From contig JAVHZZ010000004.1 in assembly GCA_036250195.1 (NCBI GenBank), positions 253,782,228 to 253,846,227 on the forward strand: a stretch of 64,000 nucleotides of DNA, written 5' to 3'. Under the pieces are notes generated by a model. The model saw nothing but the letters and a program-made list of their open reading frames with translations. It did no database searches and had not been told where the DNA came from. The stretch comes from Mixophyes australis (lineage: Eukaryota > Chordata > Amphibia > Anura > Limnodynastidae). Within the stretch, counting starts at the first letter, position 1. Every line of letters begins with the position of its first letter. The position numbers and the translations under genes are program-made. Positions 46,193-55,837 of the stretch are shown here, one piece after another.

Positions 46193-48107
46193 TTGAATGA
46201 TAAAGAGAGTGGTAGTAGCAATAGCAGTAGCAGACCCTTTCAAGACATATGGACAGAGATGTATGGCATTATAGACAGAAAAAACAGATCATTGTGCATA
46301 CTATGTAATGAGACAGTAGTAAGCAGAACGTTGAACATAAATAGACATTTTGAAACTAATCATCGCCAGCTCTTGGAAAAAAGTCTGGATGAAAGGAAGG
46401 AATACATTTCTAGGCAGTTACACCTCTATAAGAGCCAATCAAATTCCCTCCTTAAATTTGTAAGAGGCTCTACAAATTTAACATCAGCAAGTTTATGCGT
46501 TGGTCACTCCATAGCTCAGCATGGAAAAGCCCTCAGTGAAGGAGAATTTATTAAAGAAACTCTTCTAAGGTGTGCACCAATTTTATTTCACGATATGCCA
46601 AATAAATGCTATTATTAAGCGAATTTCTGAGCTACCAATCAGTAGAAATGTCATCAAAGACAGAATAATGAGATTGAACACAAACATACAGCATCAATTA
46701 AAAGGAGACTTAGATAATTGTAAATATTTTTCAATTTCTCTTGATGAAACTACTGATGTCACATCAAATGCTCGGTTGGCCATTATTGCTCGATATTCAG
46801 ATGGTCTCACAATGAGAGAAGAGTTGATAAAGTTAGAATCAGTGCCAATAAGTACATCAGGGAAGGAAATATGTAAGGTCGTTATACAAACATTCCATGA
46901 CCTAAGCATTAATATGTGTAAAGTTGTGTCAGTGACGACAGATGGGGCACCCAATATGGTGGGAAAAAGTGTAGGATTTGTGAAGTTGTTTATGGAAGCT
47001 ATTGGACGTCCACTTGTGCCTTTTCATTGTATTATCCATCAGGAGGTGTTGTGTGCCAAGGCAGGATTCACAGAATTAAATGATTTAATGTCAGTTGTAA
47101 CAAAAATAGTGAATTTCATAGCTGCTCGACCACTTCACAAACGAGAATTTACTGCACTTTTACAGGAAGTTGATTCAACCTACAGTGGACTGTTGATGTT
47201 CAATAATGTGAGGTGGCTAAGCCGAGGAAAAGTACTTGAGCGATTTGTGGAGTGCTTTTCAGAAATTAAGGTTTTTCTTGAGAATAAGGATCTTGCAAAC
47301 TTTCCTCAGCTCAATGATCATAAGTGGGTCAACTCATTGATGTTTTTCACAGATATCTCTGTTCATATGAATGAGCTAAACTTACAATTACAAGGTTTTG
47401 GCAAAAGTATTGATGTTATGTTTGGATACATCAAAGCCTTTCAAAGTAAACTTCAAATCTTTAAGCGAGATATAGAAAGTAAAACTTATAAGTATTTTCC
47501 TCGAGTAAAAAAGTATTTTGAGAACAACAGCACAACTGTACAAAATTAAATAGAGCTCATGCACATGAAGTACCAGCATATTGTGAACTCGTTACTTGAC
47601 CAGTTTGGTGAAAGATTTAATCAATTTCGAAACCTGGAACAGACCATCAAAATAATTAAGTATCCGGATTTAGTAGTCTACAGTACTTTAGAATTAAATA
47701 GTTTCGAATGGATGCAAATTGATGATTTGGAGATGCAACTTGCTGAATTTCAAGCCAGCATCTGGATTCAAGTGTTTGTCAAATTGAGGTCCAGACTTGA
47801 GAATCTGGAAAGAAATCGTTTGGAGAATGAAGAAGACTGCCACTACGAACAGGAAATTTGGAGTGCTTGGAACAGATTACCAGACACTTTTAGCACCCTG
47901 AAAAATCTAGGAATGGCTTTACTCACAATTTTTCCCTCAACATACTTTTGTGAGACTTTATTCTCAGCATTAAATAATATTTAAAAAAATAAAAGAAACA
48001 GACTAACAGATGAAGTTAGCAGCGCTTGCTTGGCCCTGAAGTGCACAAAATACAAACCTGCAATTGAAGATCTATCAAATGCAATTCAGCAACAGAAAAG
48101 TCACTAA
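46193..48107 (+). pseudogene. ZBED/GTF2IRD2-like hAT transposase, inactivated
   Basis: A BED-like finger comes first (CILCNE, then HFETNH), and then the hAT catalytic core: SLDETTDVTS (first Asp), VTTDGAPNMVG (second Asp), CIIHQEVLC (the CxxH position) and FCETLFSALNNI (Glu, hATC). This pattern is that of the Charlie8-like transposases domesticated in vertebrate GTF2IRD2 and ZBED genes. Defects: no ATG at 46193 (an ATG at 46164 is in another frame), a frame change near 46600, stop TAA at 47547-47549, and stop TAA at about 47982-47984 within the hATC region. Coding similarity resumes after each and ends at 48107. A fossil transposase, not a host gene. Confidence 0.9.
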
Positions 48108-48307
48108 GGTAAATCATTATTTGTTTTTGCTTTTCGAACTAATAAATAGTACAAATATATTAAAAATATAACTCTTTCTTTACTAGGGCTGTAAATATCA
48201 CCAAATTATGAAAATTTCTTGAAGTGACACACGACCCAAGGATGGCAACACTTTTTTCCGATTTTCGACACACCAAGCTGAAAAGGTTAGCCATCACTGC
48301 CTTAGAA

Positions 48308-49039
48308 CAACACTGCTGATATGGAATTATATTAAATGTTCACATTTAGAAAATTACATTCTTACATATAATGAAAAGGAAAAGAGCTATAATCTTCCAT
48401 TATTTTATCAATAAAATCGGGAACTAAGACACATTTGAAAATGTTATTGAAAAAACAAAAACAGCACATAAAAGGAAACATATAGCAACATTAACTACAT
48501 AGAATTACTCAATATTCATTACAGGAAATTGATCTTTCTGAATTGCACATCACCCTTGGAAAAGGTTAAATTCATTTTATTTTTTCATCTGTTTGCTGTG
48601 GTATTCTCTTGTGGTCCTTGCACCTGTGAACTCCCTAGGGTTGATGTTTAAGTAATAAAGGTCAACCAAGGTTTCTGCAGTTACATACTTTTCTGGGTTA
48701 TAGTATATTTTTAATGGAGACAGAATACGATCTGCTCTATAGAACTCTGGCCTTGTATCATTTAATAATTATTATTTTCTCACCTCGTGGAGTAATTGAA
48801 CTGATCCTGAATCTTGGAATGTAACCCCAGCTAGTAGAAATTGGCAGTGTGGAAGTGTATGTTCCTCAGTAAATCCTGTATACAGTTTTTCTATATCGTC
48901 TGCTTTAAACATATCTCTTGTAGCGAAATTGAAGGGGAAATAAATTTAATAAGTAAGGCAAAAATAAATATACTTATTATATAATTTTCATCAATGGACA
49001 ATCTCCATTTATGTTCCTGTAAGTAGTTTCCGTAAACTG
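48308..49039. other. No recognisable gene
   Basis: AT-rich. Nothing with a coding motif or clear repeat ends. Confidence 0.4.
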
Positions 49040-49566
49040 AAAAAGTTACAATGCCCCCTCTGGAACGGACTGGAATGGCAGCACCCCTTCTGGAACAGAC
49101 TGTGAGGGCAGCCCCCCCTCTGGAACAGACTGTAAGGGCAGTGCACCTTCTGGAGCGGGCCTTAAGGGTGGCGCCCCCCTGGAGCAGGCTGTAAGGGCAG
49201 CGCCCCCTCTGGATCAGGCTGTAAGGGCAGCGTCCCCTCTGGAGCAGGAATAGACTCTGGAGTGGAGGCACAAGCTGACAGAGTGAAACTGGAGGCAGAA
49301 GCTGGCAACTCGGAACTGGAATTAAAAGCTGGCAACTCGGAGAAGGAGGCAGAGGATGGCACCTCAGAACTGGAGGCAGAGGATGGCACCTCAAAACTGG
49401 AGGCAGAGGAGGGCACCACAGGACAGGCAGCAACTGGAGCTGGCACCACAGGATAGGCTGCAACTGGAGCTGGCACCACAGGACAGGCTGCAACTGGAGT
49501 TGGCACCATAGGACAGGCTGCAACTGGAGATGGCACCACAGGACAGGCCACTGGAGCTGGTGGATT
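49040..49566. repeat. GC-rich minisatellite, three unit types
   Basis: Three related unit types in order: CCCCCTCTGGAACAGACTG-type (49050-49255, about 40 bp), GGAGGCAGAGGATGGCACC-type (49290-49420, about 30 bp), and CAGGCTGCAACTGGAGCTGG-type (49425-49555, about 39 bp). The lengths are near multiples of three, so the minus strand stays open (Pro/Ala/Val-rich). It ends at the target site of the gypsy element. Confidence 0.8.
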
Positions 49567-49568
49567 GG

Positions 49569-49573
49569 GCCCC
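49569..49573. repeat. Target-site duplication GCCCC, left
   Basis: Identical to 57846-57850. Five-base duplications are typical of gypsy integrases. Confidence 0.9.
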
Positions 49574-49787
49574 TGTCACGGGCACTAGGAGTCTTTACCC
49601 AGGGATCACCAGATGGTAGGCTTACCAGAGCAATGTAGATGGTAATAGCGTACTCTGGTAGCTGGGTGATCACGGAACATGAAATGATGGCCGATGAGAT
49701 GCTCAGGAAAGTCTATGACTAGCAACACTGGTAATAATGAGGTAATAATACACAAGGAACTGTATGGACAAGGCACGTGAAGGTAGT

Positions 49788-50047
49788 CAGTGGTCTGCGA
49801 TAGCAAGTTGTACCACTGCTATAGTGAGGAGGAATGTCCAACAGAAACAAGGAGGTGATGAGAGTCAGCGGTCTGCGGGTAGCAAGTTGTACCGCTGTCT
49901 GAGTGAAGGAATGGAATCCAAGTGGAGGTATCCGGGTAGTCAGTGGTCTGCGGTAGCAAGTTGTACCACTGCTATGTGAGAGGATAATGGAACAGGTGAT
50001 ACCGGAAACAGGGATCAGTGGTCTGACATCAGCAAGTTGTACCACTG
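49788..50047 (-). repeat. Four tandem hairpins in the LTR, one with a paired base change
   Basis: Stem CAGTGGT...ACCACTG at 49788-49818, 49941-49971 and 50016-50047. At 49866-49897 the stem is CAGCGGT...ACCGCTG, where both arms change together. Spacing 75-78 bp. The same set lies in the other LTR at 56052-56311. Confidence 0.85.
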
Positions 50048-50805
50048 AATATATATGTGAGGAGGTGCACAAGGGAAGACTGCAACACAGGATATACACA
50101 GGCACCTTATACACGATCCACAGTAATATGCACAATATAGATATATATATATATAAATGACTGAGCAGGTCTGCAATCTAGAAAGTCTCTTGAAGTAGTC
50201 CAGCACAATGATAACACAGTCAATGATAGCAATAGACTCAGCGGATAGCAGACTCCAGAGAGAACCAAACACAGTCCAGCAAGATATGCAATACACAGCA
50301 CAGTCAAAGAGAAGTATGCATACCGTGGTTCAGCAGTAGCAGTCAGATGGGAATGCAGCGGTACCTGAGCGGCTGGAGGCCGACTGGATAGGAAGTCCCT
50401 GGATAGGTGAGGCAGCGGTCTAGCAGGTGCAGAGCACAGGTGAGTAGACCAACAGGGACACGAATCCACCGGAGTCAGCAACACGTGGAACTGGACTCAG
50501 AAGGGACCCAGGAGAATGGAGATGATCCAGCAGAGGGTAGTAGATGAGATACAAATCCAATGCTGTCAGGAGGGTAGAGACCAGTGGAACACGTGAAGGC
50601 GTGGAGAGCGGATCAACAGGAGATGGACGATAGCGCTGACCACAGCAGCAGGACTCAGCGGCACACGGAGGTAACCAGTAGCAACCACAGGAACCAACAG
50701 CGATGGGACACAGGAGTGCAGCGCAGGCCAGGAGCTGTTGATCACGAAGTGTAGCAGATAGTAATGCAAGCGGCAGTCTCGAGGAAGGAACAACAGAGAT
50801 GAGGT

Positions 50806-51240
50806 AAGTCTGCAGTGCACAGGGCAGCGGATAGGAATCAGCTGGCAGTCACGATGATGAACACAGGCGAGTTGCAAGCAGGAGACTGTAGTGCACGGAG
50901 GCAGTGGATAGTAATCAGCTGGCAGTCACGATGATGAACACAGGCGATTTACCAGCAGGAGACTGTAGTGCACGGAGGCAGCGGATAGGAATCAGCTGGC
51001 AGTCACGATGATGAACACAGGCGAGTTGCAAGCAGGAGACTGTAGTGCACGGAGGCAGCGGATAGGGATCAGCAAACAGACTTGATGAGAAGCAGGTGAG
51101 TGAAGTAAAAGCTGGAGTGCACGGAGGCAGCGGATAGCAATGAGCAAACAGTCACATTGAAATAAAATAACGTTGAAGTGGTTTAGAAGACTGTAGTGCA
51201 CGGAGGCAGCGGATAGGAATCAGCAAACAGTCACGATGAT
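50806..51240 (-). repeat. 77-bp tandem repeats in the LTR
   Basis: GACTGTAGTGCACGGAGGCA recurs at 50884, 50961 and 51038, with diverged copies on either side at about 50806, 51114 and 51190. The phrase CAGTCACGATGATGAACACA accompanies most units. Three short hairpins with GTGGT...ACCAC stems follow at about 51257-51330. The matching copy in the 5' LTR is at about 57070-57504. Confidence 0.85.
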
Positions 51241-51514
51241 ACAGTTGATGGTAGAAGTGGTATGGGAACCACAGTAGTAGAAGTGGTTTGGAAACCACAG
51301 GGATAGAAGTGGTTTGGAAACCACAGGAATCAGCAGCGCTGAATACACGAGGAATACAGGAACACCTTCAGAGACTCATGGGGAATGAGACTCCAAGATC
51401 AGGCAACGTGGTGTTGACCACAGGTGCTTAATATAGGGAGTGTTGCCTGATCTGCCAATTGAGTTAAAGGGGTATACACTGAAGTATAGAAAAGGGCTGC
51501 GCATGCGCAGACCC

Positions 51515-54500
51515 TCAGGATGGTGGACGACCACGGTTCCTAAATGTCCGGGAAGAGGCACTCACGGTCCGGTGAGTGACAGTACCCCCCCTTTTAAAGG
51601 TGGGCACAGAACGCCTGGAACCGGGCTTGTCCGGATTTTTGGAGTAAAACTTCTTCAAAAGGGCAGGAGCATTAAGATCTTCAGCTTTGATCCAAGAGCG
51701 CTCCTCAGGACCAAAGCCCTTCCAATGAACGAGGAAGTGGAGGACTCCTCGCGAAATTTTTGCGTCTAGTACCTCGGTAATCTCGAAATCCTCCTCCTGA
51801 TGGACTTGAACTGGCTGGGGAGCTGAGGGAGGAGTAGAGAAACGGTTGATAATAAGAGGTTTGAGCAAGGATACATGGAAGGCATTAGAAATCCGAAGAT
51901 TCTTAGGAAGAAGGAGTTTCACACATACTGGATTGATAACTTGAATGATCCTATATGGACCAATAAAACGAGGGGCGAATTTCATGGATGGAACCTTCAA
52001 ACGAATATTTTTTGTGGATAACCAGACACGATCTCCAATTTTTAGTGGTGGAATAGCCCGCCTCTTCTTATCAGCGAAAGATTTATATTTGACAGATGTC
52101 TTCTTTAAACAGGTTCTGACCTGAGACCAGATATTTTTAAAGGTCTGACAAACAGTTTCCACCGCAGGAACTTGGGTGGGCGGGAGGGCAGGAAATTCCG
52201 GAAAAGACGGATGGTGACCGTAGACCACAAAAAATGGAGTTTTGGATGATGACTCATGGTACATGTTGTTATGGGCGAACTCAGCCCAAGGGAGTAACTC
52301 TACCCAGTTGTCTTGATTGGCTGATGAAAATATCCTTATAAAAGTCTCAAGATCTTGATTGACACGTTCGGTTTGTCCATTGGATTGCGGATGGTAAGAA
52401 GATGAGAGTGCCAATCGTATGCCCAAGGTTTTACAAAGGGCTCGCCAGAATCTGGACACGAATTGTACTCCTCTATCAGACACAATCTCAGATGGACATC
52501 CATGGATACGGAAGATCTCTTTAATGAAATGTTCAGCCAGGATAGACGAGGAAGGCAAACCAGACAGAGGAATGAAATGAGCCATCTTCGAAAATCTGTC
52601 CACTACCACCCAAATAGTGTTATGGTTCTTACTAGGTGGTAAGTCAGTAACGAAATCCATACTAATATGGGTCCATGGTTTGGACGGAATGGGTAGTGGT
52701 CGCAGCAACCCTGCTGGAGTTCTGCGGGAGGATTTGAATTGCGAACATAATTCACAGGAAGCAATGAACTTTTTGACGTCTCTCCTCATTGAAGGCCACC
52801 AGTAACTTCGAGAGAGGATCTCAAAAGTCTTGTGTTCACCGGCGTGTCCAGAAAAACGAGAGGCATGGAACCACGAAAGGATTTTCCTCCTTAGTATAGG
52901 AGGCACAAGGGTCTTCCCAAATGGTAGCGTTCTGGTGGATGAAGCAGCCAGTGAGATACATTTGGGGTCTAGAATGGTATGGTTGGAAACCTCTTCTATA
53001 TCAGAGGATGTAACAAAGGCTCTAGATAAGGCATCAGCTTTTTTGTTCTTGACAGCTGGTTTGAAGGTAATTATTAATTCAAAACGGGAAAAGAAAAGAG
53101 ACCATCTTGCTTGACGAGGGTTCAAGCATTGGGCAGACTGGAGATATGACAAGTTCTTATGATCCGTGAAGATCGTCACCGGATGGCGAGCTCCCTCCAA
53201 CAAGTATCTCCATTCCTCTAATGCGGCTTTGATAGCCAGTAATTCCTTGTCCCCGATGGTATAATTCTTCTCTGCGGGTAGGAGACCCCGAGAATAGAAG
53301 GCACAAGGGTGGAATTTTTGCTGTTCCGAGCGTTGGGAGAGAATAGCTCCTAAGCCCACATTAGAGGCATCTACTTCTAGGAAGAAGGGGAGTGTCACAT
53401 CAGGCTGTCGAAGGATTGGAGCCGAAGAGAAGGACTCTTTTAATGTTTGAAAGGCTTGAATAGCCTCAGTTGACCATTGCTTAGGGTTAGCCCCTTTTCG
53501 AGTCAGGGCCACAATAGGAGATGCAATGGAAGAAAAGTCTTGAATGAAGCGTCTATAGTAATTGGCAAAACCTAAAAAACGCTGGATCGCACGAAGAGTA
53601 GTTGGCTGGGGCCAATGTAGTACAGCATTTACTTTGTCAGGATCCATCTTCAGGCCAACTCCGGAAACTATATACCCCAAGAATGGAATTTGGGGTAATT
53701 CGAATGAACATTTTTCTAATTTACAGAACAATGAATTTTTCCGTAGCCTGGAGAAGACTTCTGCCACATGTTGGTGGTGAGAAGGCAGGTCCTGTGAAAA
53801 AATCAATATGTCGTCCAGATAGACGACGACACATACATATAATAAGTCCCGAAAAATCTCATTGATGAAGCCCTGAAAAACAGCGGGGGCATTACATAGC
53901 CCGAAAGGCATTACCAGATATTCGTAATGCCCGTCTCTGGTGTTAAACGCTGTCTTCCATTCGTCACCGGAACGGATTCTGATTAAATTGTAGGCACCAC
54001 GAAGATCCAACTTAGTAAAAATACGGGCTCCCTTGATGCGGTCAAATAGCTCAGTGATCAACGGAATGGGATACCGATTCTTGATAGTAATGGCATTGAG
54101 TCCACGAAAATCTATACAAGGGCGTAATGATCCATCCTTCTTTTTGACAAAGAAGAACCCAGCTCCAGCGGGCGAGGTGGAAGGTCGAATGAACCCACGC
54201 TGGAGGTTCTCCCGTATATATTCAGATGTAGCTTGAGTTTCAGGTAACGAGAGTGGATAGACCCGGCCCCTGGGAGGAGTCTTGCCAGGAAGAAGGTCAA
54301 TCGGACAATCCCAAGAACGATGAGGGGGAAGACGTTCAGACTGAGCTTTATCAAAAACATCGGTAAATGAAGCATATTGAGGAGGGAGTCCCGGTGAAAT
54401 AGCTGAGATGGAAGCTTGCTGTACCTTGAGAGGAATGACTTGGGAAAGGCAATGATGGTGACATTCAGACCCCCAAGACGTGACTTGAGGGGTGCGCCAG

Positions 54501-54927
54501 TCAATCTGGGGAGAGTGACACTGAAGCCATGGAAGGCCTAGGACAATCGGACTTGTCGTAACAGGAAGAATTAAAAACGATATCTCTTCATGATGCAGAG
54601 CACCAATCTGAAGGGTTACTGGAGACGTACTCTGGGTGATGAGACCGTTGATGAGACGTGATCCATCGATAGCCGTCACAGTAATGGGAGTTTTTAAGGT
54701 AATCACTGGTAGAGACCATTGATTTACTAAGGATTTGGAAATAAAATTTCCTGCTGCTCCGGAATCAATCAATGCCTGTGACTCAAAGATTTTGGTAGCA
54801 AAGGAAATAGTCACATCAAAAGCGCAGACTTTAGATTTCATAGACGATGGAGAGGACTCCAGGGACCCTAACTTCACCTCTCCAGAACTAGTTAGGGCCT
54901 GGCATTTCCCGATCTCTTAGGGCAGGA
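51515..54927 (-). CDS. pol: pol: protease, RT, RNase H, integrase, chromodomain
   Basis: The polyprotein that copies and integrates the element. Numbering from 54877 (a GTG codon, not a true start): protease ALIDSGAAGNFIS near 35-47; RT with EYLVMPFGLCNAP and catalytic YLDD near 351; RNase H EVDASNVGLGAILSQ near 500 and TDHKNLSYL near 570; integrase zinc region (HASRFSGHAGEH, CELC) near 665-710; DDE residues in SMDFVTDLP, IVSDRGVQF and GQTERVNQD; GPY/F-like RFIGPYRII; chromodomain FEITEVLDAKISRG...FLVHWKGF near 1030-1080. The frame is open from the TAA ending just upstream of 54919 and overlaps the gag end, so expression should be by -1 shift at 54904-54910. The last 22 codons read through the purine tract into the 3' LTR. 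Confidence 0.96.
51585..51595 (-). promoter_or_regulatory. Polypurine tract (plus-strand primer)
   Basis: AAAAGGGGGGG in the sense direction, three bases (TAC) before the 3' LTR. It lies within the pol frame, where it encodes FKRGG. Confidence 0.85.
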
Positions 54928-55824
54928 GCTGAGGACATGAGTGGAATCAGCACAATAGATACAGAGTCTATTCTTGACTCTTCGTTTCCTCTCCTCAGAA
55001 GATAACTTGGAACGTCCTATCTCCATGGGAATCACAGCGGGTGACACTGGACGAAATTGAGGGTTAGAGCGAAGAGGTGCTTTAGCAGAAGTCGTTTTCT
55101 CAGCCTCTCTTTCGCGAAATCTCATATCAACACGATGGCATAAAGAGATCAAATCTTCAAGTGACGAAGGAAGCTCTTGAGTAGTCAGTGCATCTTTAAT
55201 TTTATCGGAAAGCCCCTGCCAGAAGGCGGCAACTAGGGCCTCAGTGTTCCACTGAAGTTCAGAGGCTAAGATCCTAAATTGAATGACGTACTGGCCTACA
55301 GTATGAGATCCTTGTCGCAGACGGAGGATGCTGGAAGCAGCGGAGGTCACACGACCTGGTTCATCGAACACACTTCGGAATGTAGAAATGAATTTGGCAC
55401 TATCTTGTAATATTGGATCGTTCCTCTCCCACAGAGGGGAGGCCCAAGCCAGGGCTTGTCCTGAAAACAAAGAGATAAGATAGGCCACTCTGGAACGATG
55501 GGTAGAAAAATTTTGAGGTTGGAGCTCAAAATGGACTGAACATTGGTTAAGGAAACCCCTACAAGTTTTGGGGTCTCCATCGTACTTTGACGGAGTAGGC
55601 AGGTGAAGCGTGGAAGCTGTAGACACCTGGGATGGCAATGGGGAAACGGAGGAGAGCACAGGAGCTTCAGTAGTAGCTGTCACAGTCTGTCCAGATGTTC
55701 CTTGGGAGGTTAATGACTGATAACACTGAAGTAACAGCTGTTGGCGGGCATCCTGTTGCTCCACACGGCTAACCAGATGTTGCAGCATCTCTTTGGCGGT
55801 AGGTTCCGCATCTGGGTCTGTCAT
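54892..55824 (-). CDS. gag: gag: capsid and nucleocapsid protein
   Basis: 310 codons from a true ATG at 55824, only 13 nt downstream of the 5' LTR, to TAA at 54892-54894. Structural protein that forms the cytoplasmic particle around the RNA. An N-terminal Gln-rich, probably coiled segment (LVSRVEQQDARQQLLLQ) is followed by a capsid-like region (SKYDGDPKTCRGFLNQC; FISTFRSVFDEPGR; ILRLRQGSHTVGQYVIQFR), the pattern shared with sushi-ichi and the host genes PEG10 and RTL derived from such elements. A CCHC zinc knuckle (CIYCADSTHVLSSC, CX2CX4HX4C) lies about 18 residues from the end. No premature stop. Confidence 0.95.
   Translation of the reverse strand: MTDPDAEPTAKEMLQHLVSRVEQQDARQQLLLQCYQSLTSQGTSGQTVTATTEAPVLSSVSPLPSQVSTASTLHLPTPSKYDGDPKTCRGFLNQCSVHFELQPQNFSTHRSRVAYLISLFSGQALAWASPLWERNDPILQDSAKFISTFRSVFDEPGRVTSAASSILRLRQGSHTVGQYVIQFRILASELQWNTEALVAAFWQGLSDKIKDALTTQELPSSLEDLISLCHRVDMRFREREAEKTTSAKAPLRSNPQFRPVSPAVIPMEIGRSKLSSEERKRRVKNRLCIYCADSTHVLSSCPKRSGNARP
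54904..54910 (-). promoter_or_regulatory. -1 ribosomal frameshift heptamer G_GGA_AAT
   Basis: In the gag frame the codons are TCG GGA AAT GCC AGG CCC TAA. GGGAAAT fits the X_XXY_YYZ slippery pattern in exactly the right phase, and slipping back one base gives GGG AAA TGC CAG GCC CTA, which runs into the open pol frame. PEG10 and sushi elements use the close relative GGGAAAC. Confidence 0.85.
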
Positions 55825-55825
55825 G

Positions 55826-55835
55826 GCCTGATCTT
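55826..55835 (-). promoter_or_regulatory. Primer-binding site, self-primer type
   Basis: Sense AAGATCAGGC begins two bases after the 5' LTR, the usual spacing of a primer-binding site, but is not a TGG-type tRNA site. It is exactly complementary to GCCTGATCTT at 57668-57659, close to the predicted transcript start. Confidence 0.7.
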
Positions 55836-55837
55836 AC

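Larger units (their letters stand above)
44926..48299 (+). mobile_element. hAT DNA transposon (hAT-2), 3,374 bp, dead
   Basis: Left end CCCTGATGGCTAACCT; right end, inverted, CAGTGATGGCTAACCT. Perfect 8-bp duplication CCTTAGAA at 44918-44925 and 48300-48307. It encodes a ZBED-type transposase on the plus strand with several disabling changes. The transposase differs greatly from that of hAT-1, so this is a different lineage. Confidence 0.93.
49574..51581 (-). repeat. 3' LTR of the chromovirus
   Basis: 2,008 bp, near identical to 55838-57845 (offset 6,264). It holds 75-78-bp repeats with hairpins (49788-50047) and 77-bp repeats (about 50806-51200). The pol frame ends inside it at 51515. Confidence 0.97.

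Noticed and set aside
48891..49673. 260-codon minus-strand open frame
   Set aside because: Made of minisatellite translation and running into the gypsy LTR, with no domain and no start context.
51515..54877. Separate start codon for pol at 54877
   Set aside because: The codon is GTG, and the frame is open further upstream, overlapping gag. A -1 shift explains expression better.
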